Positions 21,227-33,200 of a stretch of 64,000 nt of DNA are shown here, piece by piece. The first letter of the stretch is position 1. Each line of letters begins with the position of its first letter. The stretch is from assembly GCF_009905375.1 (NCBI RefSeq), contig NC_133653.1:65569414-65633413 (forward strand). The letters run 5' to 3'. The position numbers and the translations under genes are program-made. Source of the stretch: Apium graveolens (taxonomy: Eukaryota > Streptophyta > Magnoliopsida > Apiales > Apiaceae). Below the pieces are notes generated by a model. The model worked only from the letters and a program-made list of their open reading frames with translations, did no database searches and was not told the origin of the DNA.

Positions 21227-22449
21227 CGCAGACTGGAGTCTTTTTCTGTAAATAGTATCAAGCCTAAGAATTCTATCTGGAAGAAGATCAAGAAGATCAT
21301 ACCTCAGAAGAATTATGAAGAAACTTGGAGTTGAATAAATCTATTTTGGGAAAAATATTCGAATTCAAGTTCTCTACAAGTCACGGATTAAGTATTATAG
21401 AGAACTCATTCGAGAACTCCAAAATGATTTATCGAGAAGTCAGAAAAGCTACTAGAGAATTCAGAGATATCGACAAACTAAATTGAAGACATGAAGATTG
21501 GAGATATCGACAAGTCATTTCTTCACTAGAGAACTCTAGAGATATCGATAAGTCAAAATATCACTAGAGATCTATGAGATATCGATAAGTCAAAATATCA
21601 CTAGAGATCTCTGAGATATCGACAAGTCAAAATATCATAGAGATCTCTGAGATATCGATAAGTCTATTTGCTACTAGAGAACTCAGAGATATCGATAAGT
21701 CAAAGTGAAGACATGAAGATGAGAGATCTCGACAAGCTAAATTCTCTTATAGAGAACTCAGAGACCTCTATAAGTCAAAATTACTATAGAATGATTAGAG
21801 ATCTCGATAAGCCAACATACTTATCGAGATGTCTCATTCTCTACATACCAAACTAGAGATCTCGAGGTAAAACTCAAAGTACAAAGTGCAGACCTGTTCA
21901 ATATCCAAAATTATCAATCAACAAATAATCCAATCAGTTGGATTGAAAAGTCTACAAAAAGCAGCTTGAAGAATATAAGATCTAAGGCCAAGATTAACTG
22001 GCAAAGTAAAGTCACTAGCGTGCAAGATTAGCAAGATACACTAAGCCAGAAATAGAAAGATTTGATTATCTAAAAATAGGGTTTAGTACATGCTGTTGCA
22101 TGCTGTGTAATAACCAGTGTTTACTGATCTATAAAGTAAACACTGGATGCTTTGTTAGATGTAACAATTTAGATAAGAAAAATCTTGTATTCTCTCAAGA
22201 AAGAAGCTAAGCTCTTTAGCAACAAAAAGCCTAGAAATTTTATAGCATAACATTCTTTATTTTAATATAAAATTAAGTTAGTTTTGAAAGATTTGTGTTC
22301 ACCGTTATTGCTTGTTTAATTTCAATATTAACACATCTCACTGCAAAATTTAATTTACTTTGTTCATAACCATAAACACTGCAAGAAAAGCAGAAAAACA
22401 CAAAAACACATTCACCCCCCCCCCTCTGTGTGTAATTCATTATCTAACA
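21227..22449 (+). repeat. Partial LTR of a third copia family (family 3)
   Basis: The segment reads like the U3-R-U5 of a plus-strand LTR: a tandem array, a TATA box (CTATAAAG, about 22130), a polyadenylation-like region, a C-rich run and an end at TTATCTAACA (22449). The expected TGTTAG start is missing; the left side meets the family 2 LTR at 21226. TGGATCAAAAGC right after the end may be a decayed primer-binding site, but the match is weak. No coding sequence follows. Confidence 0.6.
21464..21830 (+). repeat. 37-bp tandem array, ten units, GAGATATCGATAAGTC
   Basis: GAGATMTCGAYAA starts at 21464, 21501, 21539, 21576, 21613, 21649, 21686, 21723, 21761 (diverged) and 21798, a regular 36-38 base period. 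The second half of each unit carries ACTAGAGAWCTC. The last unit is followed by an inverted copy: CTCGATAAG (21803-21811) pairs with CTTATCGAG (21820-21828). Confidence 0.95.
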
Positions 22450-25400
22450 TGGATCAAAAGCGATCTGATCCATATCGGATCCATTAACAGTCGTATTTTA
22501 CACCACTCGACCAAAATGTCCCATCTCTTCTATATATAATAGGAGAACACGGGGATAATATTCATGAGATTAAAAAGTCTCATTGAAAAGACTAAACTAC
22601 CCCTATTTCTAATATTTATATAAAAGATGTAGTTTGTGAAAATGGAACTCGAGATATTTCATTCACCTATACAACCTCATACCACTGCACCATATTGTCA
22701 CATGTGCTTTTTATCATACACATAATATCTAAGTATGTTAAATGAATATTTTATTTTAACTTTAAAGATAATTAATTGAATTCCACAAAAAAAGGATAGT
22801 TACTTGAATATTTGTAAAGTTAATTGTAAAGAATTGAATTTCAAATACAAAGTTAGGCATAATACAGAAATGGATTATTATTTTTTTTTATTAATCTTTT
22901 TTTAGTTTAAAAATATATCTCATATATTTTTAATATATTTTATATTATAAGAAGTAATTAAAATGTACTTATATAATTTTAAAAAAAATATTAAAAATAG
23001 AATCGCTTATATATAAATAATCTGTATCAGTATTACACATTTAGATACGTTCGAATTATAATAAGTCAATGCATTTTAGTTTATTTTGAATTTGAAATCA
23101 GAACTTGGCCCATTGTTCAAAAAATACTCAAAATTTAACTACATGACCCGGCCGAAAAATATCGTCACATTCTACGTTTAGTAAATTTAAATTAAAAACT
23201 CGGCGAGAATATTTTACCAATAATGTGAAATTTGTTAATATCTTTAATTATGTTAATATAAATTAAAGTGTTTGAGGTCTTTATAAGATAAAGTCAATTG
23301 ATTATTTGTATTAAAATTACTAACTTCACTGGTAGCGCATTATTATTTTTGAGATTTGTCCCGATTTTAAGAATATACGAAATTTGATATGAGATCTCAC
23401 GAGATTTGTTAAAACTATGATGATATATTAAATCGATTTATTTTTCATTTTTCACTTTAAAAAAACTAGCTTTTTAAAAAAGAATTCTGTTAGATAAGCA
23501 ATATAAATTCTTCAAGATAATATTGTACAAATATTTTGAATTATTTTAATATTTTAAATTATTCAAATAGAAGTTATATCTATACTATATTGTATCATTT
23601 GATTCAATGCATTTTATATTATTTAAAGAAAAAAATATATTTTTCAATTATTTAAAGGAATTAACCATTTCAACTGATATTTATAAAACCTTATCAAATT
23701 GAAAAATATTTAATTTTAGGAGAATAGTATACAGTGTCATCAGATTATTATATGAAGAAATATTAGAGTCGTAATGAAAGAAACTTAAAAACGGCTTAAA
23801 TAACTATATAATTACAATTTTTCTTTCGAATTCTTAAAAAAAAACATGAATATTAATAATAAGTCTTAAAAATATATATACTTTATTTTTGTGCTACAAC
23901 CATTATTGATATTGGGTTGCATAAAAAATAAATATGGATTGTTTATCAGTAATAATGTGAATACCATATATAAATTATAGCACAGTAGGCCAAGATTGAT
24001 GACATTAATGGCCAATTCGTCAATAGGATTCCAGTAGAATATGTTTTTCATTTTCGATCTTTATCCACCGTTTCATCAGATCCATACGCACATTATAACT
24101 TCTTCAAAGAGTCATAACATGATACCTTGTGTAACTCTGGCATGTGCAGTGTCTCCTAAAAGTTTAACATAAATTACCGAAACCCAGCAATTAATTCCAC
24201 TTAGTTCACAATACATAAAATGGAAATGTTAAAGCCTTACAGTTTCTTGTTGCGCCCCTTTAATACCAAGTATATGGTTAAATCCCGAACCACCCCTGGT
24301 GTCTTATCCGGTACATGAGGTCTAATAACTTACAAGTTCAGCCCTGGCCTGCTTGTTGCCTGCTTTCAATGTACAACTTACATGACTTAATTTAATTCAA
24401 AACATAAAACTACACAAAAACATAAAATTTCTCACTAAAATAACTAAAATCAAAGCCCCATTAGCCAAGAATCAATTTATACAAACATATATCTATATAT
24501 GGTAAAAGGAAGAACTCAACAAAACCGTTTATGAGAGATCAAGAACACTACCCACTTGCAATCGTCTCGAAGAGCGCGGGGTAAATACAAGTCCAACTGA
24601 TTAGAAGTAGCAAAGATAATAAAGCACCTATTCTGTATCCTCTAAGACCACAAGAACACATCTTGAACAAAAAAGCCCTTGGAAATATCCATCTCTAAAC
24701 AAATTATGTTAAAAGTGAGAAAGCAAGTCACGAGAACCATATTAACAAGAAGAGAGAAAAACGAAATTCTAAATACCGAGAGACAGAGAGACGCCGAGGG
24801 AGAGGAAAACGGAGGAGGGAGAGAGGCATACTCAAAGTTAGGCTTCAATAAACCCTAATGTGCATCCCTGTTTTTTTGGTTAAAATTTCAACCACCCGCT
24901 CCCAATTTCCAGCTCCCGCCCCCAAATTTCATCTCTTAGCCCAAGTTCTAATCAAAATAAATGGCCCAGTCCAACTTTTTTTGTTGAAATATAAATAATT
25001 AATTTATCTTTTGTTTAAATAAATATTGTTTATAATATTTTTATGAAAAATAAAGAAATTCAAAAATATATAAATATTGTAAATAAATCCACTAATGACT
25101 TGTTAAGTATTATAACACGTTCAATTTATCAATATATTATTGTAAATCACTACACTAATATTATTAACTTCTATAAATAAATTAAATATATATTTCAATT
25201 ATTATTTTATTTCTATGTAAATAATTATTAATTAGTTAAATTAAAAAAATTATTTTTATATATATGTCATTTTGGTAACCCATTGTAACTATACCGCGAC
25301 ATCAAAAACGAGGGGTTGCGATAGACATTTGTTTATAAGGCTACTATTACACTTTTCTTTGCAGCCCCATGATGAAGGGTTACAACATGCAATCTATGGC

Positions 25401-26277
25401 GTAGTGTAGCAATTTATTAGTTACATAATTTTAAATTTTGAATAATTATAAATATATGTTATTTAAGTAATCAATTGTCTCACTAGATGTTAATAATGAT
25501 TATACATGTACATAAATTAGATATTTAGCATATAAATAATTGAAACTGTTATAATTTACTTAGATATATAACGTAAGATAATTTACATGTCAACACACAC
25601 ACAACTTAATATTACTTTGTTAACAGTAGTATAAATAAAAAATTAACATTTTCCTATACATACATACGTTGAATTTCAAAAAGTAACATTTTTCATTAAA
25701 ATCAACTTTTATATTAACAATAATGTAAATTTTACATTATTGTATATTATGATTGCAAGTCATTTTGACTTCAGTTATGCATTTTTTATTTTTTTTTTTT
25801 AAATTGATTAAGTTAATTTTAATTAGTAGTGAACTTAGTAATAATATAGACCAGTACATATAATTTATTTAAATAAAATTCAAAATTTTTGGTCAACTTT
25901 GTAAACATACTAACGGCATTCTACAGATTAAGTTTAATCGTTTCGTACGACTACCCTATTTATATTCATTCATTAAATACAAATCCAAATTATACAACAC
26001 AAACAAGAATATATTTATTTTGCTTAATGAACTATATTAAAAACGTTGTGTAATTTGGTAATGTATTGTATGAAAATAATACACATTGAAATAATATGAA
26101 TAAATGAGCTACTAATTATTTAGAAGCCAAAATCAAACAATTTATCTGACAATTCTCCTTAAACTCACTCTCTATCTATCTTTTTACTCATTAAAGTTAT
26201 TTATGGTGGATAGACGGGTAAGAAAAATATAATATAATAATAGTTGAGCACTCTGAGCAAGCATTTGAAACTCCTAA
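22450..26277. other. AT-rich intergenic DNA
   Basis: I see no supported gene. One place deserves a note: on the minus strand about 24350-24240, an exon-like open stretch ends in a stop (see findings), and about 24850-24750 is CT-rich like a plant 5' leader. 25270-25420 has a GC-richer patch that may be old transposon debris. The rest is very AT-rich with no repeats I could pair. Confidence 0.5.
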
Positions 26278-26515
26278 GATTGCGTTTGGAAACGCGAATT
26301 TCATTTAAAATATTGAAATTCAATTGCTAGAATTGAATTCCGAAATTTTAAATTCAAATAACTTGTTTGGTAATTATAAGAATTTCAAATCCTGAATTTC
26401 AAATTCATAATCCTGTTTGGCAAAAACTAGAATTTCATTTCAAATTAGATATTTAAAATCCATCAATAAACAATCATCTACAGAATTTTTTTAACACAAT
26501 CTATGTTTAAACAAA

Positions 26516-28538
26516 CTAATCATTAATAAGCAACAAGATCCATCCCAATTTTTTATCATCCGGTAAACTTTTCAGCATCTCGAACTCGTCAACTTGTCCA
26601 TTCAGAAACCTCTTGACAGCCCTCATAACATCATTATCAGTGATTTTATCAACAGTTGATACGACCTCATATATTTCTTTGCAGGTGGGTCGCGGTGGTT
26701 CTTTTGATTTACTCACGTATTCCTTGAATGATTCTGCAAAACTAGTAACGGCATCAGCTAGACGGTCCCTCTTTTGCCTTTTATTTAATTCACCAGAACC
26801 CGTTTCAGCAGTGCTAGCAACTTCATTTTCTAGCTCCATCGCGGCAGCCGACTCTTCATACTGCTCTGCACCATCACCGTTAGCTCTATCGGCGGCAAAT
26901 AAAGTACAGATGTCATCCCAATTCTGAATACGCTTGTTCTGATAGGCAGATGCGTGTGGAACTCCCTGTACAAGCAAATCACAACACATAAAAAAATCAG
27001 CAAAGAATTGTTTATTAATCTTAAACATGAATCTGATAGCTATTTGTGTTTGCAATCATGCTGGTGTATAGTAAATACATACATCAGTAGTTTAGTTTTC
27101 TAACTACTGGAATCTACAAACATGACTACTCTGCCTCTAAATGATGAAAGTAGCATTTCTGTTAAACCTAATGTACATATCATATATAAGCACATGAGCC
27201 ATTAGTGTCAATTACCATGTTCTTCAGGTATACATAGTCACTTTAATAGTTGCAGGAAAATATTATGAGTAGCTGAATGAGTAATTGCCAAAAAAAATTC
27301 TGCAACCAAAGAGTGAGTACTAAACTACATATAAATCTACAATTTAAATTCGATTTTGATAGTGTAAAGGGACAAGGATGCTCTAACAAGAATTTAATTA
27401 GACCACCATTTCTCACCTGAGTAATCTTTTTTTTAAGTCTTATTATAGTCATTAAAAAATTGGAAATGTATTTCTTCTTCGATCATTTTTTGCTAATAAT
27501 TATACATGCATTTCTAATTTATATATGTCAACTTCAAAAAGAGTAATATCATATTATCACTGTGTATCAGAATAGCTAATATAACAAAAGAGATGCAACA
27601 ACTTTTAAAGGCTATACAGAGAGTGAAGCATATATCATTATGTTGTATTACTTACCTTCTTTATTAAAAAATCAGTAATCATATCTACACCTCCACTCTT
27701 AGGTGACAGGTGGTGACATATCTAGAATTTCAAAATTTATTCAAACTGACAGAGAAGGCTTTAACAGCTCAAAAATATGCTAGTTGGCTGAAGCAAAAGA
27801 AGAGAGTTCACCGCAGAAAATTGTAATAAAGAAGGAGAAAACAACTGTTGCGTCAAGGTACATGCAAGGTTTCTCGACATCTAGCAGAAAATTAAATAGA
27901 ACTGACTCAACTGGTTCTGCAAATATCAACTCAAACTATATATTAGGCAGACGAGAGAAAAAACATCCTTCAGGCACAATCCCCTGGCACTCTCTTAGAG
28001 TTATAATTAAATCTAAGCATTCTTAGAGTTTCAAAATCCTGCTTAGATACATTAACACTTTCTTTCCATTTTTCACATTTGACCTTAATGATCATTCTGT
28101 AATAATTATCTAATTATCTAAATGAGTAAAATCAGATATACTAACTAAAATAATGATATACAATACCTCACAATAAGCTTTCCATTCTGCAAGATCTTCT
28201 ATCGGTATCACCAACATCTTCTTTTCTTCATCCCATTTAAACTTGGTATAAGTTCGAATCTCAATAATCATAGCATAGTGTTTCTTCCAAACCTTGATTC
28301 GGTTCCTCACATTATCCACAGTGGCAAATATACCCATTTCAACCCGCAATTTATCAACCACGGCCTGGTGAGCTTGAGCTTTAAAATCTCCGTCACCTTT
28401 GTTTCCTGCATTAATCTGATCATACAATGTCGAAATCAGCAGGTTATCCATATCAGTACTCCATGTTAAATAATCCCTTTTCTGAACGATTGGTACAGTT
28501 GGCTGCTGAGTAGTTGGCTGAACAGTCGGCTGAAGCAT
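26516..28538 (-). CDS. Harbinger Myb/SANT-like DNA-binding protein, spliced
   Basis: The first exon (28538-28167, possibly with one more exon upstream) holds a Myb/SANT-like domain: YLTWSTDMDNLLISTL, then VRNRIKVWKKHYAMI and FKWDEEKKMLV..EWKAYC, which fits the Myb_DNA-bind_3 pattern. It ends at GAG/GTATTG. The last exon starts after TACAG at 26965 and encodes the usual C-terminal part (acidic middle, then a helical end to 26516). A short exon near 27695-27655 (SGGVDMITDFL) may lie between. In this superfamily the Myb-like protein helps the transposase bind the ends. Exon joins are inferred. Confidence 0.7.
27720..28028 (+). pseudogene. Possible captured gene exon on the opposite strand
   Basis: An 80-codon plus-strand open stretch (27784-28026) lies in the intron of the Myb/SANT gene. 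It has a non-transposon character: a Lys/Glu/Ser-rich start, then TTVASRYMQGFSTSSR. The SRYMQ pattern recalls N-terminal segments of some microtubule-associated (augmin or QWRF-like) proteins, but I cannot confirm this. No ATG opens it; TAG just before TTG could be a splice acceptor. It might be a host-gene fragment carried by the transposon, or chance. Confidence 0.3.
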
Positions 28539-28836
28539 TGGTCGTTTTCCTTGTCTTCGGCACCTGCAAAATCTTGATTACTAGTCCGTGTTGCAACTGA
28601 TGGTGGATTGGACAAAGAGAATGGTGAAAATAAAAAAATACTACACTGCTAGAAATTCTAAGAGTAGCACACATGATATAATATTTAAATTTAAATATGT
28701 TGACAAAATCCAACTTTAGAACTTAATATAAATCCTTCCATTAAAAACTACACAAGTTCATACAAAATTAAACAAACAAGTTATTTATAGTCCAGAAAGA
28801 AAGCAGAATAGATAGATAAACTAAGTTTTATATAGC

Positions 28837-30237
28837 TCAAGTCCTTCGTGCTACATATTCTTCAAACATTTTCTTGGCTAGATCATCCCTAAACTCGTTC
28901 CATTCATTTGTTGATCGTGCAGTTGAAATGTAGTCATTTTCCTCGTCTTCTTCATCAATGTTTTCCGATCTTAACAAGTCTCTTTCTACTTCTTGCATAA
29001 AGTTTCTTTCTTCCATTTTTTCTTCCCTAAAAAAGTTATGAAGAATAAAACAAGCATTGATAATTCTGATTTGAATTTTTTTGGGATAAAAGCTAGCATC
29101 CCTCAATATAGCCCAACGCTTCTTCAACAACCCAAAAGCCCTTTCAATGCAATTACGAGCGGAAGAGTGCCTCAAGTTAAAAAGTTCTTTGTAATTTATG
29201 GGAGTGTTTCCATGCCATAAATTCAAATGATATCGAGTATGTTTGTAAGGAGTTAGGAATCCTTCACTATTAGAAAAACCCAAATTCGCAAGAAAATACT
29301 TATCTGCATCACATAATTAAAGCATTTTAAATATTACATTTTCTAAAAGTGTCTAACCAAATTCAAAGCATGAACAAATTCTTACTTTTAGGCACTTTTA
29401 GACCATTTGGTCTACGAAGTGCATCGCGGAGTACACGAGGATCTGATGCCGACCCTTCCCACCCAGGCAAAACATACGTGAAACATAAATCTGGATCACA
29501 AGTAGCTAGAACATTAGTGCTAATATCTCCTTTTCTATCTCGATAGCGTGGCCGGTCCTCGACAGGGACAGTCATTTTGATATGTGTCCCATCAAGAGCT
29601 CCAACAGCACCCTAAATATAGTTCTTATTTAATAATGGACACCTTAAATTTTACCTACATGAATAGAAATTGACTTTTAGATTACCTCAAACCACTTCCA
29701 CTGATTATCATCAACATAACTAGTGGAATGGTCTACTTTCTTTATGTAATCCTTCCCGAGCTTGAGTAATGATCCAAGTACTATATGAAATTGTCGACTC
29801 ACTGTCTCTCCAGAACGTGCAAAAAGAGCTTGTATGGTTCTATTTTTCAAATCATGGGCAAGGATGTGAAGAAATAAAGCCACAACTTCTTTTACAGTGA
29901 CATGTTTTGTAGTTACTAACCCTCCCCTAGTTTCTAAAAGGTGACACAACTTCTCAAATCGAGGTATATCAAGACGCAATTCATCACGGCATCTCCTGTC
30001 AATTTTTAAGGTGTTCATCCAAGTAGCTCTAATTTGAGAACGATCATAAGCATTCCATGTTAACTCCTTTAACCTATAATTTTGGCCATAAGATGCTGCC
30101 ACTACGACTTGAATAAAACCTACGACCAACATAATAAATTCCATATCCTCATCATTATCAACATTACCCCTTGGACGTTTTTGTAAAACGTTAGAGACAT
30201 GAAATTTTCTGTGTTTGCAGTTAGAAAAAATAAACAA
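28837..30237 (-). CDS. PIF/Harbinger DDE transposase, three exons
   Basis: Exons inferred on the minus strand: 30237-29686 (ends WFE, then GTAATC), 29611-29386 (after TTTAG) and 29303-28837 (after ATGCAG). The first holds the N-terminal helical region; the Met at MEFIML is an alternative start. The second has the first catalytic Asp in GALDGTHIKM and the second in GWEGSASDPRVL. The third has the Glu in NCIERAFGLLKKRW. The joined product would be about 415 residues, normal for the family. The usual 'YLVDAGY' segment reads YFLANLGF. It acts in the nucleus with the Myb/SANT partner to cut and rejoin the element. Confidence 0.8.
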
Positions 30238-30858
30238 TTATCAAATTAATCGAGCTACGCTAACAAGCAAAGAGGTACTCAATTAAAACTAACTATTTCA
30301 ACAGTAAAAAGGCAGCAATAACACGCACAAATAAAGAGTGAATATAAAGAGGAAAATGTGTAATATACTAACCCTTGAGCTGATTTCTCTTTTGAACTGC
30401 AAAAAGAACCAATAAAATCAATTATTTTCCAAATAAAAATATATAGATCTGATCAATTCTTTTGCGTGTAAGAAAAAATTGAAATCAATAAATATTTGTA
30501 TGTATGTATATTGAATCAATTTGTTGTTATATGTATAGATTCACAAACGGCTGTACCATACCTCATGTTCGTTGATGGATTATGTGTGAAGAGAGAGATA
30601 AGAGGTTGAGAGAGAGAGAGATTCAATCGATCGAGAGAGACCGTTGAGTGACTGTTGAGTCGTCCGATCCAATATTTGGGCTGTTTTTCATTTGGAATGA
30701 CATACCTAAAATTGTTATTTGAAATTCACTCATATGGGCTTTATTTTTAAATGGGTAGAATTTGGGCCAAATCCAAATCTAAATCCCTCACCTATCCAAA
30801 CAATAAATTTGAGTCAAATACAGTATTTTAAATGAAATGTGGCTATCCAAACAGGCTG

Positions 30859-31705
30859 TAATATTATTGAGAGGGACGGGGAGCTTGTTGGGAGAGAAAT
30901 TTTATCTCCAATTTTTCAAAATTTGACTTAAAAATCTATATAAGAATAGTGTTGGAGTTGTTTCAAAAACATGATGCATACAAAAACTCTAGAAAATGAC
31001 TTGTGCCCTCTCACGAGTAATTATGCTAGTTTTTCAATTATTTTCAAAATAAAATAGTTAACTTAAATCATAGAAGTAACAAAAACCCAGTCCAATAAAA
31101 TATTCAAAATAAGTGTGGTGCTAAATGCCAATAAAATATTCAAAATAAGTGTGGTGCTAAATGCTGCTCCGTTCTTCCCATCGGGGACGGGGAGTTCTAC
31201 AAACTTTTTAATGCTTCTCTAAATAATAGTTATATAACTCTTCTTGATTTTTTTTCTTTTATATAAAAATCTAGTGTTAAGAGTTTAATAAAAAAATTAG
31301 AAATAAATTATAAAAGTATATTTTATATTCATATTAAAATATGTGTCGAGTATTAAAAAATATGTAGTAAATTGAATAGGCAATGCCGGTGAACATGTTT
31401 GTTTTTACTAGTTGGGACAAGTTCTGAAGATACACTTTTCTTCGATAAATATAAATAGAGTATATGTTAGAAACCAATATTCTGTCCCAACAAGCAACAC
31501 AAAAAAAGTGGCAAGTAGTTACAAACATGTAATACAAAGTAAGAATACAATAATGTGAACATGAAAGATTGATTTTACCTACTTGTAGTTCAAGTCTGTT
31601 AGACCGGTTATATAAATAATTCTTCATCAACCAAGAAGCAACATCAATTCTCCTCCGATAATAAAGATTTAATAATTTTAAAAATCTCTGAAGAAATTCC
31701 AACCG
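30859..31705. other. Intergenic region upstream of the X8 gene
   Basis: No gene seen. It contains a perfect 36-bp tandem duplication at 31093-31128 and 31129-31164, and the presumed promoter of the X8 gene. Confidence 0.5.
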
Positions 31706-32928
31706 ATGGCAAACTTTGGTTCTTCTCTTCCATGCACTTTTTTGCTTTTGTGCTTCATTTCGGGTACAATTCTAAAACTTTATCTTGTAAACATTTTACT
31801 CGTCCAAAATTTATCATTTCTGCAATTTTATTCTCTATGTAACAAAAAAATCGGCATTGGTGGAAAAAGTCACGTAGCTTTGATTGTGGGGAAAAACTCC
31901 GTACTATTTGTTTTTCCCTCGTATCGTTACTTTTTCATGCATTCCAACCTCATTTATTGAAAACAAAACAGTACCACAGATCTATTCTCATGTACCTTCA
32001 GTTTTCATTCAAATATCTAAGAATCACTTTCTTCTAGTGAACTGGTTTTATTTATGTAAATACCTTTCAGGTGGAACATTGAAGCTTGTTGATGGACAGG
32101 CGCCTGGGCAGGTACATTTGGATACAAATTCTAGCTTAATATTTTTTTGACTTTTTAGACTTTTATTTGGAAAATGGAACTGATACAACTTCTTTTGGTG
32201 TATGTGGAGACTAATGTTAGCATGGTGTTGTAGGGAGCTTGGTGCATTGCCAAACCATCGACGCCAGATGATTTACTGACAGCGAACTTAAATTACGCCT
32301 GCGGGGTTGTTGATTGCAGCAGCACCCAGGAAGGTGGCCCTTGCTTTCTACCTCCAACTATGGTTAACCATGCATCAGTAGCCATGAATTTGTATTACCA
32401 AGATCAGGGAAGGCATACTTGGAATTGTGACTTCAATGGTACTGCTGTTGTAGCAGTCACTGATCCAAGTAAGTAACCTGCTATTTTTATAAAATTTATA
32501 GTCTAGTTCATCCAAACATGAATTAAACATGAGTTAATTTTAACACTGGAGATGTGGCTTTCGCATAGGCTATCCCCAAAATATCACTTTACAACCAGCT
32601 TTTCAACAGAATGATGCGTTTACTATTAGGTTGTCCTGGACCCTCATTGGTGTTTTAGTTTATCAACCTATATATTTTCTAACAAATTTCTTCAAATTAT
32701 GGAATTAAGTTGTTTTCTGTTGCATATACTTGATACTGTCGTCTACTCATCAGAGTCTTCCTTCATTGTTGTATCTTATGTTACAGCCGGCCATCTATCT
32801 TTTCGGTTTTGTGAGTTTTAAATTGGAAACATTGTCTGTTTCTGTAAACTTGACAAATATTTTTCCAACTGTTTCTGTACCTTGCAGGTTATGGTACCTG
32901 TACATTCCCATTCAAGCAGACTCTCTGA
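31706..32928 (+). CDS. Secreted X8-domain (CBM43) protein, four exons
   Basis: Exons 31706-31763, 32071-32111, 32234-32468 and 32888-32928 join in frame to a 124-residue protein; all introns are GT-AG. The N-terminus (MANFGSSLPCTFLLLCFISG) is a signal peptide. The rest is one X8 domain: GAWCIAKP, LNYACGVVDCSS, GGPCFLPP, HASVAMNLYYQ, TWNCDFNGTA, and DPSYGTCTF across the last join, giving six Cys. X8 domains bind beta-1,3-glucan (callose). There is no C-terminal GPI-anchor tail, so it resembles the small soluble Ole e 10-type proteins rather than PDCB. A likely role is in the cell wall at callose deposits. An in-frame alternative terminal exon may start at 32569. Confidence 0.9.
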
Positions 32929-33200
32929 AGATCCACTAGTATCTATCTTAGAATCTCTATAAGTTATGCCTTATGTAACTGAGTACAATAATAATTCTAG
33001 TAAAGAAGTTAGGCTTGCTTTTTAAGTGTGTTGATGAATTCTGCAATTTGCAATGATATTTAAGGAAAGATACATCGTGATACATCGTAGTTACAACATT
33101 TCGAATGTTGTGGTATTAATTTATTTTAGCAAAAAACAAGTGTTATTCTTACATTAGTAGTATAGTTATGCATGTAAAAATAGCAAGGTATGCATGTAAG

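Larger units (their letters stand above)
26278..30858 (-). mobile_element. PIF/Harbinger DNA transposon, 4.6 kb
   Basis: Two minus-strand genes, a DDE transposase and a Myb/SANT protein, lie between imperfect terminal inverted repeats: GATTGCGTTTGG...ATTTCATTTAAAATA on the left and CAGCCTGTTTGG...ATTTCATTTAAAATA read inward from the right. A 3-bp TAA target duplication flanks the element (26275-26277 and 30859-30861), as expected for the superfamily. Extra copies of TGTTTGG followed by AATTTCA-like sequence occur near both ends. TIR mismatches suggest it is not very young, but the coding exons look open. Confidence 0.85.

Noticed and set aside
21464..21830. CRISPR array
   Set aside because: Regular spacing, but the 'spacers' are also repeated and the DNA is a plant LTR; it is a tandem repeat.
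22450..22461. Primer-binding site after the family 3 LTR
   Set aside because: TGGATCAAAAGC is similar to the Met tRNA site only with a gap and changes; too weak to call.
24642..24848. 68-codon minus-strand ORF as a gene
   Set aside because: CT-rich low-complexity start, no recognisable domain; better explained as a leader-like or chance open frame.
25270..25420. CACTA-like element end
   Set aside because: Some resemblance to CACTA internal repeats, but no CACTA terminus, inverted partner or target duplication found.
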